Made by a program: the position numbers and the translations under genes. Shown in pieces: positions 16,673 through 25,553 of a stretch of DNA of 41,278 nucleotides (its first letter is position 1; each line of letters begins with the position of its first letter). The notes under the pieces were generated by a model. The model had not been told where the DNA came from. It made no database searches and saw only the letters and a program-made list of their open reading frames with translations. Source of the DNA: Aeromonas media (lineage in GTDB: Bacteria; Pseudomonadota; Gammaproteobacteria; Enterobacterales; Aeromonadaceae); assembly GCF_000819985.1 (NCBI RefSeq), contig NZ_CDBZ01000003.1:1209-42486 (forward strand). The letters are read 5' to 3'.

Positions 16673-17506
16673 GTGCAACACAAGGTGATAGTGGTACTTG
16701 TGGATGGTCTGGCAGCCGAGGTAGCCCATTGCATGGGCTACCTATTCGGCATGGTGGAGGCAGAGCGCGGTCTGCATACGACCCTGAATGCTGCCCTGCC
16801 GTCTCTCTCCCGACCCCTCTACGAGTGCATCCTGACCGGCGTGCCGCCGGTGGTGAGCGGCATCACCCACAACGGGGTGAGTCGCCTCAGCCAGCATGAC
16901 GCCATCTTCCATCTGGCCCGTGCTGCGGGTAAACGCACCGCGGCCGCGGCCTATTACTGGGTGAGCGAACTCTACAACCAGAGCCCCTGGCTGGCGGCCC
17001 GGGATCGCTATACCCATGACGAGCAACTGCCGATCCAGCACGGCTGCTTCTACTGGGATGACAACTACCCCGACAGCCACCTGCTGATAGATGGCGAGTG
17101 GCTGCGCAGCCAGTACGACCCCGACTTTCTGCTGATCCACCCGATGGGGGTGGACGATGCGGGCCACAAGTTTGGCCTCGATTCCCGCCAGTACCGCAAT
17201 CAGGCGCGCCGCATAGACAGCCTGCTGGCCGATCTGCTGCCCCAGTGGCTGGCAGAGGGGTATCAGGTGGTGATCACCTCGGATCACGGCATGAACAACG
17301 ACCTGAGCCACGGTGGCACCCTGCCCGAGGAGCGCACAGTGCCGCTCTGGCTGTTTGGTGATGCCTTTATTGATCGCTGGCCGGATGGGGTGGTGATTGC
17401 CCAGACCCAGCTCTGCGCCCTGATGGCCGACCTGCTGGGGGTTCCCCACGACAAGCCGAGCGGCCCGCCGCTGCTCAAGGCGACCTTTATGCGCGAGGTG
17501 CACTGA
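16673..17506 (+). CDS. Alkaline-phosphatase-superfamily phosphodiesterase-like hydrolase, cytoplasmic
   Basis: This 277-residue enzyme belongs to the nucleotide pyrophosphatase/phosphodiesterase branch. The di-metal site is visible: Asp11 in VLVDG, the nucleophile region LPSLSRPLYECILTG with Ser46 where the family usually has Thr, the HxGxP-equivalent GITHNG, Asp161 and His165 in GVDDAGHKFG, Asp204-His205 in SDHGM, and His213. There is no signal peptide, so it acts inside the cell, unlike most family members that work outside. It starts at GTG 9 bases after the binding-protein stop, after AAGGGA. Its stop overlaps the next start (TGATG). It probably cleaves the imported compound; a phosphodiester or phosphonate is most likely. 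Confidence 0.82.
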   Translation: MQHKVIVVLVDGLAAEVAHCMGYLFGMVEAERGLHTTLNAALPSLSRPLYECILTGVPPVVSGITHNGVSRLSQHDAIFHLARAAGKRTAAAAYYWVSELYNQSPWLAARDRYTHDEQLPIQHGCFYWDDNYPDSHLLIDGEWLRSQYDPDFLLIHPMGVDDAGHKFGLDSRQYRNQARRIDSLLADLLPQWLAEGYQVVITSDHGMNNDLSHGGTLPEERTVPLWLFGDAFIDRWPDGVVIAQTQLCALMADLLGVPHDKPSGPPLLKATFMREVH

Positions 17507-18405
17507 TGATGCCTGCAACCACCGAGATCCTCGCGGATCAACCCGTGGCAACCCGGCGCAGGGCACACCGTCACTGGCTGCCGGCCCTGGTGCTGCTGCC
17601 CTTTGTCCTCTTGATGATCCTGTTCCAGCTCGCCCCCATGGTGTGGGTGCTGGTGGGCAGCTTTCAGACCCCGGATGGCTGGGGCATCGACTACTATCGG
17701 GAGATTTTGAGCTCCCCCTTCTACCTGCAATCGTTCGGCAACTCGTTGCGCATCGCCGGTATCGCCAGTCTGGCGGGGCTCGCCATCGGCACGCTCGGGG
17801 CCGCCGCGCTGCGCCACAGCGGTGAGCGGGTCAAGCGGCTGCTGCTGGCCTTCGTCACCATGACCGGTAACTTCAGCGGCGTGCCGCTGGCATTCGCCTT
17901 CATCATCATTCTTGGCATCAACGGCGCGGTTACCCTGCTGTTGAAATCCTGGGGCCTCATCGATGGCTTCAACCTCTACTCGGGGTCGGGCCTTATCCTC
18001 ATCTACACCTACTTCCAGATCCCGCTCGCCCTGCTGTTGCTCTACCCGGCGTTCGATGCGCTGCAGGATGAGTGGCCCCAGGCCGCCGCGCTGCTGGGGG
18101 CAAGCAAGGGGCAATATGTGTGGCACGTGGCGCTGCCGGTGCTGACTCCCGCACTGCTCGGCACCCTGATCATCCTGTTTGCCAACGCGGTGGGGGCCTA
18201 TGCCTCTGCCTATGCCCTCACCACAGGCAACTTCAATCTGGTGACTATCAGGGTGGCCAGTCTGGTCTCCGGCGACATCTTCCTCGAGCCCAACCTGGCG
18301 GCGGCGCTGGCGGTGATCCTGATGGTGCTACTGGGGGTAGTGACGGCCGCCAACCAGTGGCTGCTGAAAAAGAGCTATGTGAACAAGGGGCAATCCCATG
18401 CATGA
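17506..18405 (+). CDS. ABC transporter permease (first)
   Basis: This 299-residue inner-membrane protein has about six transmembrane segments of the PotB/binding-protein-dependent transport type. The EAA loop, where the ATPase docks, reads EWPQAAALLGASKGQYVWHV in the last third. It overlaps the hydrolase stop by one base and its end overlaps the second permease start by 8 bases. Both overlaps imply tight translational coupling. An ATG one codon later (17509) is equally usable. Confidence 0.88.
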   Translation: MMPATTEILADQPVATRRRAHRHWLPALVLLPFVLLMILFQLAPMVWVLVGSFQTPDGWGIDYYREILSSPFYLQSFGNSLRIAGIASLAGLAIGTLGAAALRHSGERVKRLLLAFVTMTGNFSGVPLAFAFIIILGINGAVTLLLKSWGLIDGFNLYSGSGLILIYTYFQIPLALLLLYPAFDALQDEWPQAAALLGASKGQYVWHVALPVLTPALLGTLIILFANAVGAYASAYALTTGNFNLVTIRVASLVSGDIFLEPNLAAALAVILMVLLGVVTAANQWLLKKSYVNKGQSHA

Positions 18406-19174
18406 TTTGACGCCGCGCTGGCCCAAGTGGGTGCTGGGGGGGCTGGTCGCCACCCTGCTACTGCCGCTGCTGGCCACGTTTCTCTACTCCATCTCCACCC
18501 GCTGGGGGGCGACCCTGCTGCCGGATGGCTTCACCCTCGACTGGTATCTCAAACTGTGGGGTGATCCGCGCTTTCTGGCGGCGTTTGGCCGCAGCCTGCT
18601 GGTCTGTTTCGCCACCTTGCTGCTGGGGACTCTGGTGCTGGTGCCAACCGTGCTGGTGGTGGCCTACTACTTCCCCAAGCTGGATCCCTGGATGAACCTG
18701 CTGATCCTGCTCCCCTTCGCGGTGCCGCCAGTGGTCTCGTCGGTGGGGCTGCTGCAGATCTACGCCGACGGCGTTCTGCCCATTATCGGCACGCCATGGA
18801 TCCTGATCGGCACCTGGTTCACCGTGGTGCTCCCCTTTATGTACCGGGCGCTGGCCAACAGCCTGCAAGGGGTGCCGCTGAAAGATCTGATGGATGCCGC
18901 CCATCTGCTGGGGGCGAGCAGTCGGCGCGCCTTCCTGCTGGTGGTGATCCCCTGCCTGCGCAAGGGGCTCTTGGCGGCGCTGTTTCTCTCCCTCTCCTTC
19001 CTGCTCGGTGAGTTCGTGTTTGCCAACATGCTGGTGGGCACCCGTTACGAGACCCTGCAGGTCTACCTCTACAACATGCGCGCCACTTCGGGCCACTTCA
19101 CCAGTGCGCTGGTGATGAGCTATTTCCTGCTGACCCTGCTGCTCACCTGGGCGGCCAACAGATTTCATCGGTGA
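18398..19174 (+). CDS. ABC transporter permease (second)
   Basis: This 258-residue inner-membrane permease of the PotC type has about six transmembrane segments and an EAA loop, LMDAAHLLGASSRRAFLLVV. It would pair with the first permease to form the channel. It lies between the first permease (8-base overlap) and the ATPase (6-base gap), and is part of the same operon. Confidence 0.88.
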   Translation: MHDLTPRWPKWVLGGLVATLLLPLLATFLYSISTRWGATLLPDGFTLDWYLKLWGDPRFLAAFGRSLLVCFATLLLGTLVLVPTVLVVAYYFPKLDPWMNLLILLPFAVPPVVSSVGLLQIYADGVLPIIGTPWILIGTWFTVVLPFMYRALANSLQGVPLKDLMDAAHLLGASSRRAFLLVVIPCLRKGLLAALFLSLSFLLGEFVFANMLVGTRYETLQVYLYNMRATSGHFTSALVMSYFLLTLLLTWAANRFHR

Positions 19175-19180
19175 TCCAAG

Positions 19181-20188
19181 ATGTTTCATTTAGAAGTCAA
19201 TCAGTTGCACAAATCCTACGGCGATACTCCTGTGTTCGAGGGGATCGAATTCGGCATTCGCAAGGGGGAGCTGGTGACCCTGCTCGGCCCCTCCGGCTGC
19301 GGCAAGTCCACCCTGCTACGGGCGCTGGCCGGGCTCACCCCGGTGGATGGCGGTCAGGTGCGGGTGGCCGGGGAAGACATCACCTGGCAGGCGCCCCAGA
19401 AGCGGGGCATCGGCATGGTGTTCCAGAGTTATGCACTGTTTCCCAACATGACGGTGTGGGACAACGTCGCCTTCGGCCTCAAGATGAAGCCCCAGCCGGG
19501 GCGCGAGCTATCGACCAGCGTGAAAGAGGCACTGGCGCTGGTGGAGCTGACCGGCTTCGAGCGCCGCTATCCGGCCGAGCTCTCCGGCGGCCAGCGCCAG
19601 CGGGTGGCACTGGCCCGCGCCCTGGTGGTGCAGCCGCGGATCCTGCTGCTGGACGAGCCGCTCTCGGCGCTGGATGCCCGCATCCGTCGCAGCCTGCGCC
19701 AGCAGATCCGCGAGATCCAGCAGCGCCTTGAACTCACCACCATCTTCGTGACCCACGATCAGGAGGAGGCGCTCACCCTGTCGGATCGGATCTTCCTGAT
19801 GAACAAGGGATCCATCGTCCAGAGCGGCACGCCGGAGCAGATCTACACCCGTCCCGCCAGCGAGTTTGTGGCGAGCTTTATCGGCAACTACAACCTGCTC
19901 GGCGCCGAGCAGGGCAAGTCGCTGTTCGGCCCCCGTTTTCAGGGCAAGCTGGCACTGCGGCCGGAGTCCATCACCCTGCTGCCCGCCGGGGCGACCAGCA
20001 GCGAACCCAGCCTGCCCGGCGTCATTCGCCAGCAGCAGCTGCTCGGCAACGTGATCCGCTATCAGGTGGAGTGCGAGGCGGGGCTGTTGACGGTGGATTG
20101 CCTCAACCGCTCTGCCAGCGATCTGCTGGCTACCGGCAGTGCCGTGACCCTGGCGGTGGCCCGGGATCAACTCTGTGAGGTAGCATGA
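19181..20188 (+). CDS. ABC transporter ATP-binding protein
   Basis: This 335-residue ATPase powers the importer. It has Walker A GPSGCGKST at 36-44, the signature LSGGQRQRVALARAL, Walker B ILLLDEPLSALD and the switch histidine in FVTHDQEEALTLS. The last roughly 90 residues form a TOBE-like regulatory domain, with LALRPESITLLP, as in PotA, FbpC and PhnT-type proteins. A run of 18 bases separates its stop from an in-frame upstream codon of the HAD phosphatase gene; the operon continues. Confidence 0.92.
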   Translation: MFHLEVNQLHKSYGDTPVFEGIEFGIRKGELVTLLGPSGCGKSTLLRALAGLTPVDGGQVRVAGEDITWQAPQKRGIGMVFQSYALFPNMTVWDNVAFGLKMKPQPGRELSTSVKEALALVELTGFERRYPAELSGGQRQRVALARALVVQPRILLLDEPLSALDARIRRSLRQQIREIQQRLELTTIFVTHDQEEALTLSDRIFLMNKGSIVQSGTPEQIYTRPASEFVASFIGNYNLLGAEQGKSLFGPRFQGKLALRPESITLLPAGATSSEPSLPGVIRQQQLLGNVIRYQVECEAGLLTVDCLNRSASDLLATGSAVTLAVARDQLCEVA

Positions 20189-20227
20189 CGCCTCGTTTCA
20201 TTTTCGTTGTTACCGCAAGGAGCCCGC

Positions 20228-20887
20228 ATGGCACTGGCACTGTTTGATCTGGACGAGACCCTGATCGCGGGGGATTCCGCCAGCCTCTGGCTGGAGTACA
20301 TGGTGGCCGAGGAGCTGGCTCCGGAGGACATGGTGGCCGAAGAGCAGGCCATGATGTCCCTCTACCATCAGGGCAAGATGGACATGCACCAGTACATGGC
20401 TTTCACTCTGCAACCGCTGGCGGGCAAGTCGCGCCAGTGGCTCAGCCAGCAGTGCCACCACTTTGCCGAGCAGGTGCTGCGCGAGCGCCTCTACCCCGAG
20501 GGGTTGGCGCGTATCGAGTGGCATCGGGATCGGGGCGACGATCTGGTGCTGATCTCCGCCTCCGGCGAGCATCTGGTGGCGCCCATGGCGAAGATGCTGG
20601 GGATGGATCACTGCGTCGCCATTCTGCTCGATGAGGAGGAAGGAATGCTGACCGGCCAGACCCGCGGCACCCTGAGTTTTCGCGAGGGCAAGGTGGCCCG
20701 CATCAACCAGCTCTTTGCCGGGCGGGAGCAGCTCTGGCAGGGGAGCTTTGGCTACAGCGACTCCCACAATGATCTGCCCATGCTGCGGGCGGTGAGCCAT
20801 CCTCATGCGGTCAATCCGGCCCCCGCGCTGCGCCAGTGCGCCTCTGAGCTGGGCTGGCCCCTGTGGGCATGGCAGCGGCTCCCTTGA
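20228..20887 (+). CDS. HAD-IB family phosphatase (SerB/CicA-like)
   Basis: The 219-residue cytoplasmic enzyme shows all HAD motifs: DLDET at 7-11, ISASGEH as motif II, the motif III lysine in SFREGKVARI, and GYSDSHNDLPML as motif IV. The subfamily includes phosphoserine phosphatase and many phosphomonoesterases of unknown substrate. I chose the ATG at 20228 because AAGGAG precedes it by 7 bases; an upstream TTG in frame at 20207 lacks support. It is last in the operon, so it may remove phosphate from the monoester left by the upstream phosphodiesterase-like enzyme. That order of reactions is inference. Confidence 0.82.
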   Translation: MALALFDLDETLIAGDSASLWLEYMVAEELAPEDMVAEEQAMMSLYHQGKMDMHQYMAFTLQPLAGKSRQWLSQQCHHFAEQVLRERLYPEGLARIEWHRDRGDDLVLISASGEHLVAPMAKMLGMDHCVAILLDEEEGMLTGQTRGTLSFREGKVARINQLFAGREQLWQGSFGYSDSHNDLPMLRAVSHPHAVNPAPALRQCASELGWPLWAWQRLP

Positions 20888-20899
20888 ACTGCTGAATGA

Positions 20900-20923
20900 A
20901 GAAGAGGCCCTCAGGCCTCTTCT
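20900..20923. terminator. Bidirectional hairpin between convergent genes
   Basis: AGAAGAGGCC pairs with GGCCTCTTCT around CTCA. It closes the uptake operon on the plus strand and overlaps the last codons and stop of the diguanylate cyclase on the minus strand. The T tract is short on both sides. Confidence 0.6.
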
Positions 20924-22521
20924 TTGCTCAGTACCCCATCGTCTTCCGGCGGTACCTCGTTCTGTGCCGAGGGAGCGATTCCCCCCAGATAGATGCGGTT
21001 CTTGCCATCCCGTTTGGCGCGATACACCTCGGCATCGACGATATCGAGCAATTCCTTGGCATCCAGGCCGGGGGCGCTCGCCACCAGACCACCGCTGAAG
21101 GTGATCCCGAGGCCGGGCTCGCGCCAGTCCAGCGACGCGACCCCGATCCTGTACTGCTCCAGCAGCATCTGACAGAAGTGAATATCCGGGTTGGCCAGCA
21201 GCACCACCAGCTCCTCGCCACCATAGCGGCAGACCCAGCCGTGATCCTCCAGCAGCTTGGCGCCAAAGTTGGCCACCCGCTTGAGCACTACGTCCCCGGT
21301 CTGGTGACCATAGGTATCGTTGACCCGCTTGAAATCATCCAGATCGATCATGGCCAGACAGAACGGCTGGTGCTCAAGCAGCAGGCGATTGACTCGCTCG
21401 TCAAAAAAGCGACGGTTGTAAAGGCCGGTCAACTTGTCGAGGTTCGCCTGCTGGCGCGCCTCGTGGTAATCCTTGCTCACCTCCGCCAGCTCGGCATAGA
21501 CATGCCTGAGTTCGTGCATGCCCCCATGGGGCACCTCGTCAGGCTGCATTCGGCTGGCGCGGATCATGGTGGAGATCTCGTCCAGCATGCGCCTGAAGTA
21601 ACGGGACCAGACCAGCGCCAACACCATGTAGAGCACGCTGGCCAGCAGCACCACCCCGAGCACGTTGAGCAAGGCCCGAGCCACCACGGCCTGGATGCTC
21701 GACGCCGGCTGCACGCTGATCAGCACCCAGTTCCGATCAGGCAAGCGGCTGTAGGCCACAAACTGCCGGGAATCCTGATCCAGGAAGATGCCATCCTCCC
21801 GACTGAAGCGGGAGAGCCAGCTCGGGTGGGTCATGGACTTGAGCAGTTGGGAAGGATCGGGGTGGGCCAGCACCTTGCCGGACTGATTGACGATCATCTG
21901 GTAACCACTGTTCAATTGCCGGTTCAGCTGGGCGGAGAAGGGGGCCAGCACGGCATCGACCGCGAACACCCCGCGCACTCTGCCCTCCTTGTCGGTCAGT
22001 GCCCGCGCCAGAGCGATGACCAGATTGCCGTTGGTGTAGTCGTAATAGGGCTCGGTCCAGACCATCTTGCCCACATGCTGGCTGGCCAGCTGATACCAGG
22101 GGCGCTCCCGGGGATCGAAGCCGGCATCCGCCTGCCATTCGGGATAGATCAACATCTGGCGTTCGGCGGTGCCGACATAGATATAGATGAGGTCTGCCAT
22201 CACCCCCTTGTAGAGCTGCCACTCCTTCAGGTAGGTTTCGGCATGGTTCAGCCGGGGGCCGCTGATGTCCTCCACCTTCACCTGGTTGTAGATGAGGGTG
22301 AACTCGCGCTCCATCTCGTGTAGATAGGGTTCGATGAAGACGTGACGCAACTGGTGGTTGGTGGCGAGCAGGCGCTGTTGCAACTCGTGTTGCAGGCTGC
22401 GCTCCATGTGCAGGTAGTAGATGGCACCCAGCATCAGCACGGGGATGAACAACAGCAACAGGCCCAGACGCATCCTGGCAACCAGGGACCAGGTTTTTTT
22501 GGAGACTGCTCGCTTATCCAA
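20911..22521 (-). CDS. Membrane diguanylate cyclase with Cache-type sensor domain
   Basis: The 536-residue protein makes the second messenger cyclic di-GMP. A membrane segment at about 18-36 is followed by a periplasmic sensor region of about 240 residues of the dCache type, with ERPWYQLASQHVGKMVWTEPYYD in pieces. A second membrane segment lies near 285-305. The cytoplasmic GGDEF domain has GGEEL at 434-438, so it looks active. I see no RxxD inhibitory site before GGEEL. The start is TTG at 22521, with AGGAG 6 bases upstream; the first in-frame ATG is 16 codons later. The sensed ligand is unknown. Confidence 0.9.
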   Translation of the reverse strand: MDKRAVSKKTWSLVARMRLGLLLLFIPVLMLGAIYYLHMERSLQHELQQRLLATNHQLRHVFIEPYLHEMEREFTLIYNQVKVEDISGPRLNHAETYLKEWQLYKGVMADLIYIYVGTAERQMLIYPEWQADAGFDPRERPWYQLASQHVGKMVWTEPYYDYTNGNLVIALARALTDKEGRVRGVFAVDAVLAPFSAQLNRQLNSGYQMIVNQSGKVLAHPDPSQLLKSMTHPSWLSRFSREDGIFLDQDSRQFVAYSRLPDRNWVLISVQPASSIQAVVARALLNVLGVVLLASVLYMVLALVWSRYFRRMLDEISTMIRASRMQPDEVPHGGMHELRHVYAELAEVSKDYHEARQQANLDKLTGLYNRRFFDERVNRLLLEHQPFCLAMIDLDDFKRVNDTYGHQTGDVVLKRVANFGAKLLEDHGWVCRYGGEELVVLLANPDIHFCQMLLEQYRIGVASLDWREPGLGITFSGGLVASAPGLDAKELLDIVDAEVYRAKRDGKNRIYLGGIAPSAQNEVPPEDDGVLSKEEA

Positions 22522-22630
22522 CCCTGACTCCTGCTATCCCCTGAGGTCGTGTAGTGTCAGAATATCAGCCCCGCCCGATGGCGTCCAAAAGGAAGCTTGC
22601 CATGTGGCCAACGAGAAGGAACAGGCTCGG

Positions 22631-23071
22631 ATGTTGAACCCGGAACTGCTGACCGCGCTCCATTATTGCGCCGTGATCACCCTGACCGGCGCCATCACCT
22701 CGGAGTACTTTCTGTTCCGGCGTGGCATGTCCATCGAACAGGTGCGCAAGCTGCTGCTGGCGGACAGCCTGGCGGCGCTGGCACTGCTGCTCATCTTCAT
22801 CACCGGCGTGCTCATGGTGCTCGCCCACCCGCTGCAACCGGCGGCCCTGCTGGCCAATCCCGGCTATCGCACCAAGCTGCTGCTGTTCTTCGCCATGGCC
22901 CTCAGCTTCGGCTACCCCAGCCGGCTGTTTCATCACTGGCGCCGCTCTCTGCGTCAGGGGCGCGCCCCCATCGTCTCCATTCAACAACAGTTCTGGGTGA
23001 TCTGGATCCTTCGGGGCAACCTGCTACTGCTCGCCCTGCTGCCCCTGCTCGCCAGGCTGGCAAGCGACTGA
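22631..23071 (+). CDS. DUF2214 family membrane protein
   Basis: This 146-residue protein has four predicted transmembrane segments. The layout fits DUF2214: a short first helix with SEYFLFRRGMSIEQVRKL, then LLLIFITGVLMVL, KLLLFFAMALSF and the last helix FWVIWILRGNLLLLALLPLLA. Its function is unknown. I chose ATG at 22631; GAGAAGGA lies about 10 bases upstream. An in-frame GTG at 22603 could lengthen it by 9 residues. It is divergent from the cyclase and probably transcribed alone or with the exporter at 23205. Confidence 0.72.
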   Translation: MLNPELLTALHYCAVITLTGAITSEYFLFRRGMSIEQVRKLLLADSLAALALLLIFITGVLMVLAHPLQPAALLANPGYRTKLLLFFAMALSFGYPSRLFHHWRRSLRQGRAPIVSIQQQFWVIWILRGNLLLLALLPLLARLASD

Positions 23072-23204
23072 GCACCGGCGCCCCTCCCTCATCCAGGGAC
23101 CACGCCGGATCACAAATCACCGGCGACAAAGCCCCCCGCAGGCGGGTATCGTACTGACAGGGGCCAGAGTGCTCCCTTGACTGCTCTCTCAGGGATGAAT
23201 CCGT

Positions 23205-24116
23205 ATGCGTTCAAACATGATGTTATTGATGGCCGCCGCCATCTGGGGACTGGGCTTCGTCGCCCAGCGCCTGGGGATGGATCACATGGGGCCTTTCACC
23301 TTCAACGGCCTGCGCTTCCTGCTCGGCGCCCTCTCCCTGCTGCCGCTGCTGTGGTGGCTCAAATCGCGTCAGCCCAAGCCGCAACCAGGCTCACCATCCG
23401 GTGATCGCCGCCTGCTGCTGGTCGGCGGCCTGATCGCCGGGGGCGTATTGTTCAGCGCCGCCTCCCTGCAACAGGTGGGGCTGCTCTACACCACGGCCGC
23501 CAAGGCAGGCTTCATCACGGGTCTCTACATCATACTGGTGCCCGTCATCGGCCTGGCACTGCGCCACAAGACCGGGGCCAACACCTGGGTAGGCGCCCTC
23601 ATCGCCATGGCCGGGCTCTACTACCTCAGCGTCACCGAAGAGTTCACCATAGGCTACGGCGATCTGTTGCAGGTGATCGGCGCCCTGTTCTGGGCCATTC
23701 ACCTGCTGGTGCTCGATCACTACTCGAACCGGGTCGCCCCCATTCGCCTCGCGGGAGTGCAATTCGTGGTGTGCGGCCTGCTCAGTCTTGGCACGGCCTT
23801 TGTCATCGAAACTCCGACCCTCGGCGGCGCCATGGCGGGCTGGCAGGCCCTGCTCTACGCGGGTCTGGTCTCGGTCGGCATCGGCTACACCCTGCAGGTG
23901 GTCGGCCAGCGCGGTGCCCACCCGGCCCACGCCGCCATCATCCTGAGTCTGGAGACGGTGTTCGCCGCCATCGGCGGTGTGCTGCTGCTGGGAGAGCATC
24001 TGGACGAGAGGGCCATCGTTGGTTGCACCCTGATGCTGGCGGGCATGCTCATCTCCCAGATCCGGCTGCGCTGGTGGTGGAAGTCCCGCCGGAACAAGGT
24101 GTCCAGCCAGCCCTGA
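23205..24116 (+). CDS. DMT/EamA family transporter
   Basis: The 303-residue protein has about ten transmembrane segments arranged as two EamA repeats, each starting with an AAIWGLGFV- or GALFWAIHLL-type helix. The second repeat ends with the conserved SLETVFAAIGGVLLLGE motif and a basic tail. Such transporters usually export amino acids or metabolites from the cytoplasm. The ATG follows AGGGA. Substrate unknown. A very strong hairpin follows at 24178-24215. Confidence 0.85.
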   Translation: MRSNMMLLMAAAIWGLGFVAQRLGMDHMGPFTFNGLRFLLGALSLLPLLWWLKSRQPKPQPGSPSGDRRLLLVGGLIAGGVLFSAASLQQVGLLYTTAAKAGFITGLYIILVPVIGLALRHKTGANTWVGALIAMAGLYYLSVTEEFTIGYGDLLQVIGALFWAIHLLVLDHYSNRVAPIRLAGVQFVVCGLLSLGTAFVIETPTLGGAMAGWQALLYAGLVSVGIGYTLQVVGQRGAHPAHAAIILSLETVFAAIGGVLLLGEHLDERAIVGCTLMLAGMLISQIRLRWWWKSRRNKVSSQP

Positions 24117-24177
24117 TGGGCGTCGGCATGGGGATCTGCCCATGTGCCTGACTGTGCAGGTCCGGGGCACCAACACG

Positions 24178-24215
24178 CAATGAAACGAGGCGCCTCTGGG
24201 CGCCTCGTTTCATTG
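24178..24215. terminator. 17-bp stem hairpin between convergent genes
   Basis: The stem from CAATGAAACGAGGCGCC (24178-24194) pairs perfectly with 24199-24215 around TCTG. It separates the plus-strand exporter and the minus-strand AraC-type gene. There is no long T tract after it in either direction, but part of the stem is T-rich. The arm shares about 13 bases with the sequence after the ABC ATPase gene at 20189. Confidence 0.6.
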
Positions 24216-24223
24216 CCACGCGC

Positions 24224-25071
24224 TTATCGCACGCTGGAGCAGAAGCTCACGTCGTCCTGCAGAGGATCATTGCTCATACTGTGATAGAGCTCGAAACAGG
24301 GGCCGTCGCCGAACGCCAGCCCGGCGGAAACGATGTCGCCTATGTGCTCCTGCCAGCGCGGCCCGTACTGGTTGCGATCCGTGATGAGGTAGCGGGACTG
24401 GGCGTAACGCCCGGCTGGGATGAGCTGGGTCTCCACCTCCCCCGTTCCCAGGGCACTGTGACACCGATGTCGGTACGGCACTGGGCCGGTGGCGTCACCT
24501 CGGGGTTGTCGTGGTAGATGAAGATCCACTCCCCCTGCTCGAGCCCGCGGGTAGCGGCCCACTGGTGCAGGCGGTTGCAGACGGCGTCATACCCTTCGCC
24601 ATAGGGGCCGGTGACCCGGACATAGGCCAGAGTACGGGCGTCCATCTCGATGGTTTTCATGGTGTTGCTCCTTGCTGATGAGTGACCCTCAGCATAAGGA
24701 TCCGGCTGCGCAAGTGCGTGTCCATCCTTGCTCATCAGGTGTCCATTCTTGCTCTTGTCACGGCGAAACGCTCCCGGGGTGCAGCCATAGTGACGACGAA
24801 ACGCCTTGGCAAAGGCCTGGGAGCTGGCCAGGCCGGCCCCCAGCGCGATGGCGGTGACGCTGGCGTCGGTGTAGCAGAGCTGCCAGGCCGCCCGTTGCAT
24901 CCGCAGCCGCCGGCACATCTCCCCTGGCGCCTCACCCGCCACGGCGGTGAACACCCGGTGGAAGTGATAGAGGGAGAGGCAGGCGCGGCTCGCCAGCTCC
25001 TCGATGGAGAGATCCGGCTCCTGCTCCAGTGCCCGCAGCACGGGAGTCAGGCGCTCGCGATAGTCGATCAT
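24224..25071 (-). pseudogene. AraC-GyrI family regulator with a one-base frameshift
   Basis: The first frame (25071 down to about 24451) encodes an AraC helix-turn-helix domain at residues 8-105, with LSIEELASRACLSLYHFHR and YTDASVTAIALGAGLASSQAF in short blocks, then a GyrI-like effector domain starting MKTIEMDARTLAYVRVTGPYG. After CRTDIGVTVP the frame leaves the family pattern. The expected continuation (GEVETQLIPAGRYAQ through to the stop at 24224) is present in a second frame. Restoring one base near 24448-24453, next to a run of C, gives a normal 282-residue protein. This is either a mutation or a sequencing error. It overlaps the yhhY stop (ATGA) and is second in that operon. Confidence 0.8.
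24660..24679 (-). promoter_or_regulatory. Internal ribosome site before the GyrI-like domain
   Basis: Inside the AraC-GyrI gene, on the minus strand, AAGGAGCAACACC directly precedes an in-frame ATG (24658-24660) exactly where the GyrI-like domain begins. The spacing is ideal. A free GyrI-domain protein could be translated from here. This is visible in the sequence; use is inferred. Confidence 0.4.
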
Positions 25072-25553
25072 GAGCGCACCCTGGCCATATAGAACACATC
25101 CACATAGCGCCCCTGCCGGAAGGCATAGTCGCGGGCCCGTCCCTCTTCCACAAAGCCGAATTTGCGATAAAGCGCCAACGCAGCTTCGTTATCGACGAAA
25201 ACCGTCAGTTCAATCCGGTGCAGGTTGAGCCAGTTATCGGCCAGATCCAGTGCCGCAGCCATCAGTGCGGAGCCAACCCCCTTGCCCGCCCAGTCATCCC
25301 GCACCCCCATGCCAATACCTGCCACATGCTTGCGTCTGGGATTGGGCTCCACATGCAATGCTATCTGGCCCACCAGCCCCCCATCTACCTCCGCCACCAA
25401 GGCGACTACATCACTGCTCTCCAACCGCTTCTGCCACTGGCTAAGGGGAGGCGTGGGCAGGTGCAGAGTGCCCGCCTGAGCATTGGGCAGGGCGTAGAGA
25501 TCCCGCAAGGCGGGGGCATCGGTGGGTTCGGCATGACGGATAGTAGTCTGCAT
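25068..25553 (-). CDS. yhhY: GNAT N-acetyltransferase, YhhY family
   Basis: This 161-residue cytoplasmic enzyme matches E. coli YhhY, an amino-acid N-acetyltransferase, across its length. Shared features include [17 protein letters not shown], the acetyl-CoA loop [36 protein letters not shown] and the end [10 protein letters not shown]. The start at 25553 follows AAGGAG; an upstream in-frame ATG would add 11 residues without benefit. Its stop overlaps the AraC-GyrI start (ATGA), so the two are co-translated. It is divergent from the catalase gene. Confidence 0.88.
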   Translation of the reverse strand: MQTTIRHAEPTDAPALRDLYALPNAQAGTLHLPTPPLSQWQKRLESSDVVALVAEVDGGLVGQIALHVEPNPRRKHVAGIGMGVRDDWAGKGVGSALMAAALDLADNWLNLHRIELTVFVDNEAALALYRKFGFVEEGRARDYAFRQGRYVDVFYMARVRS

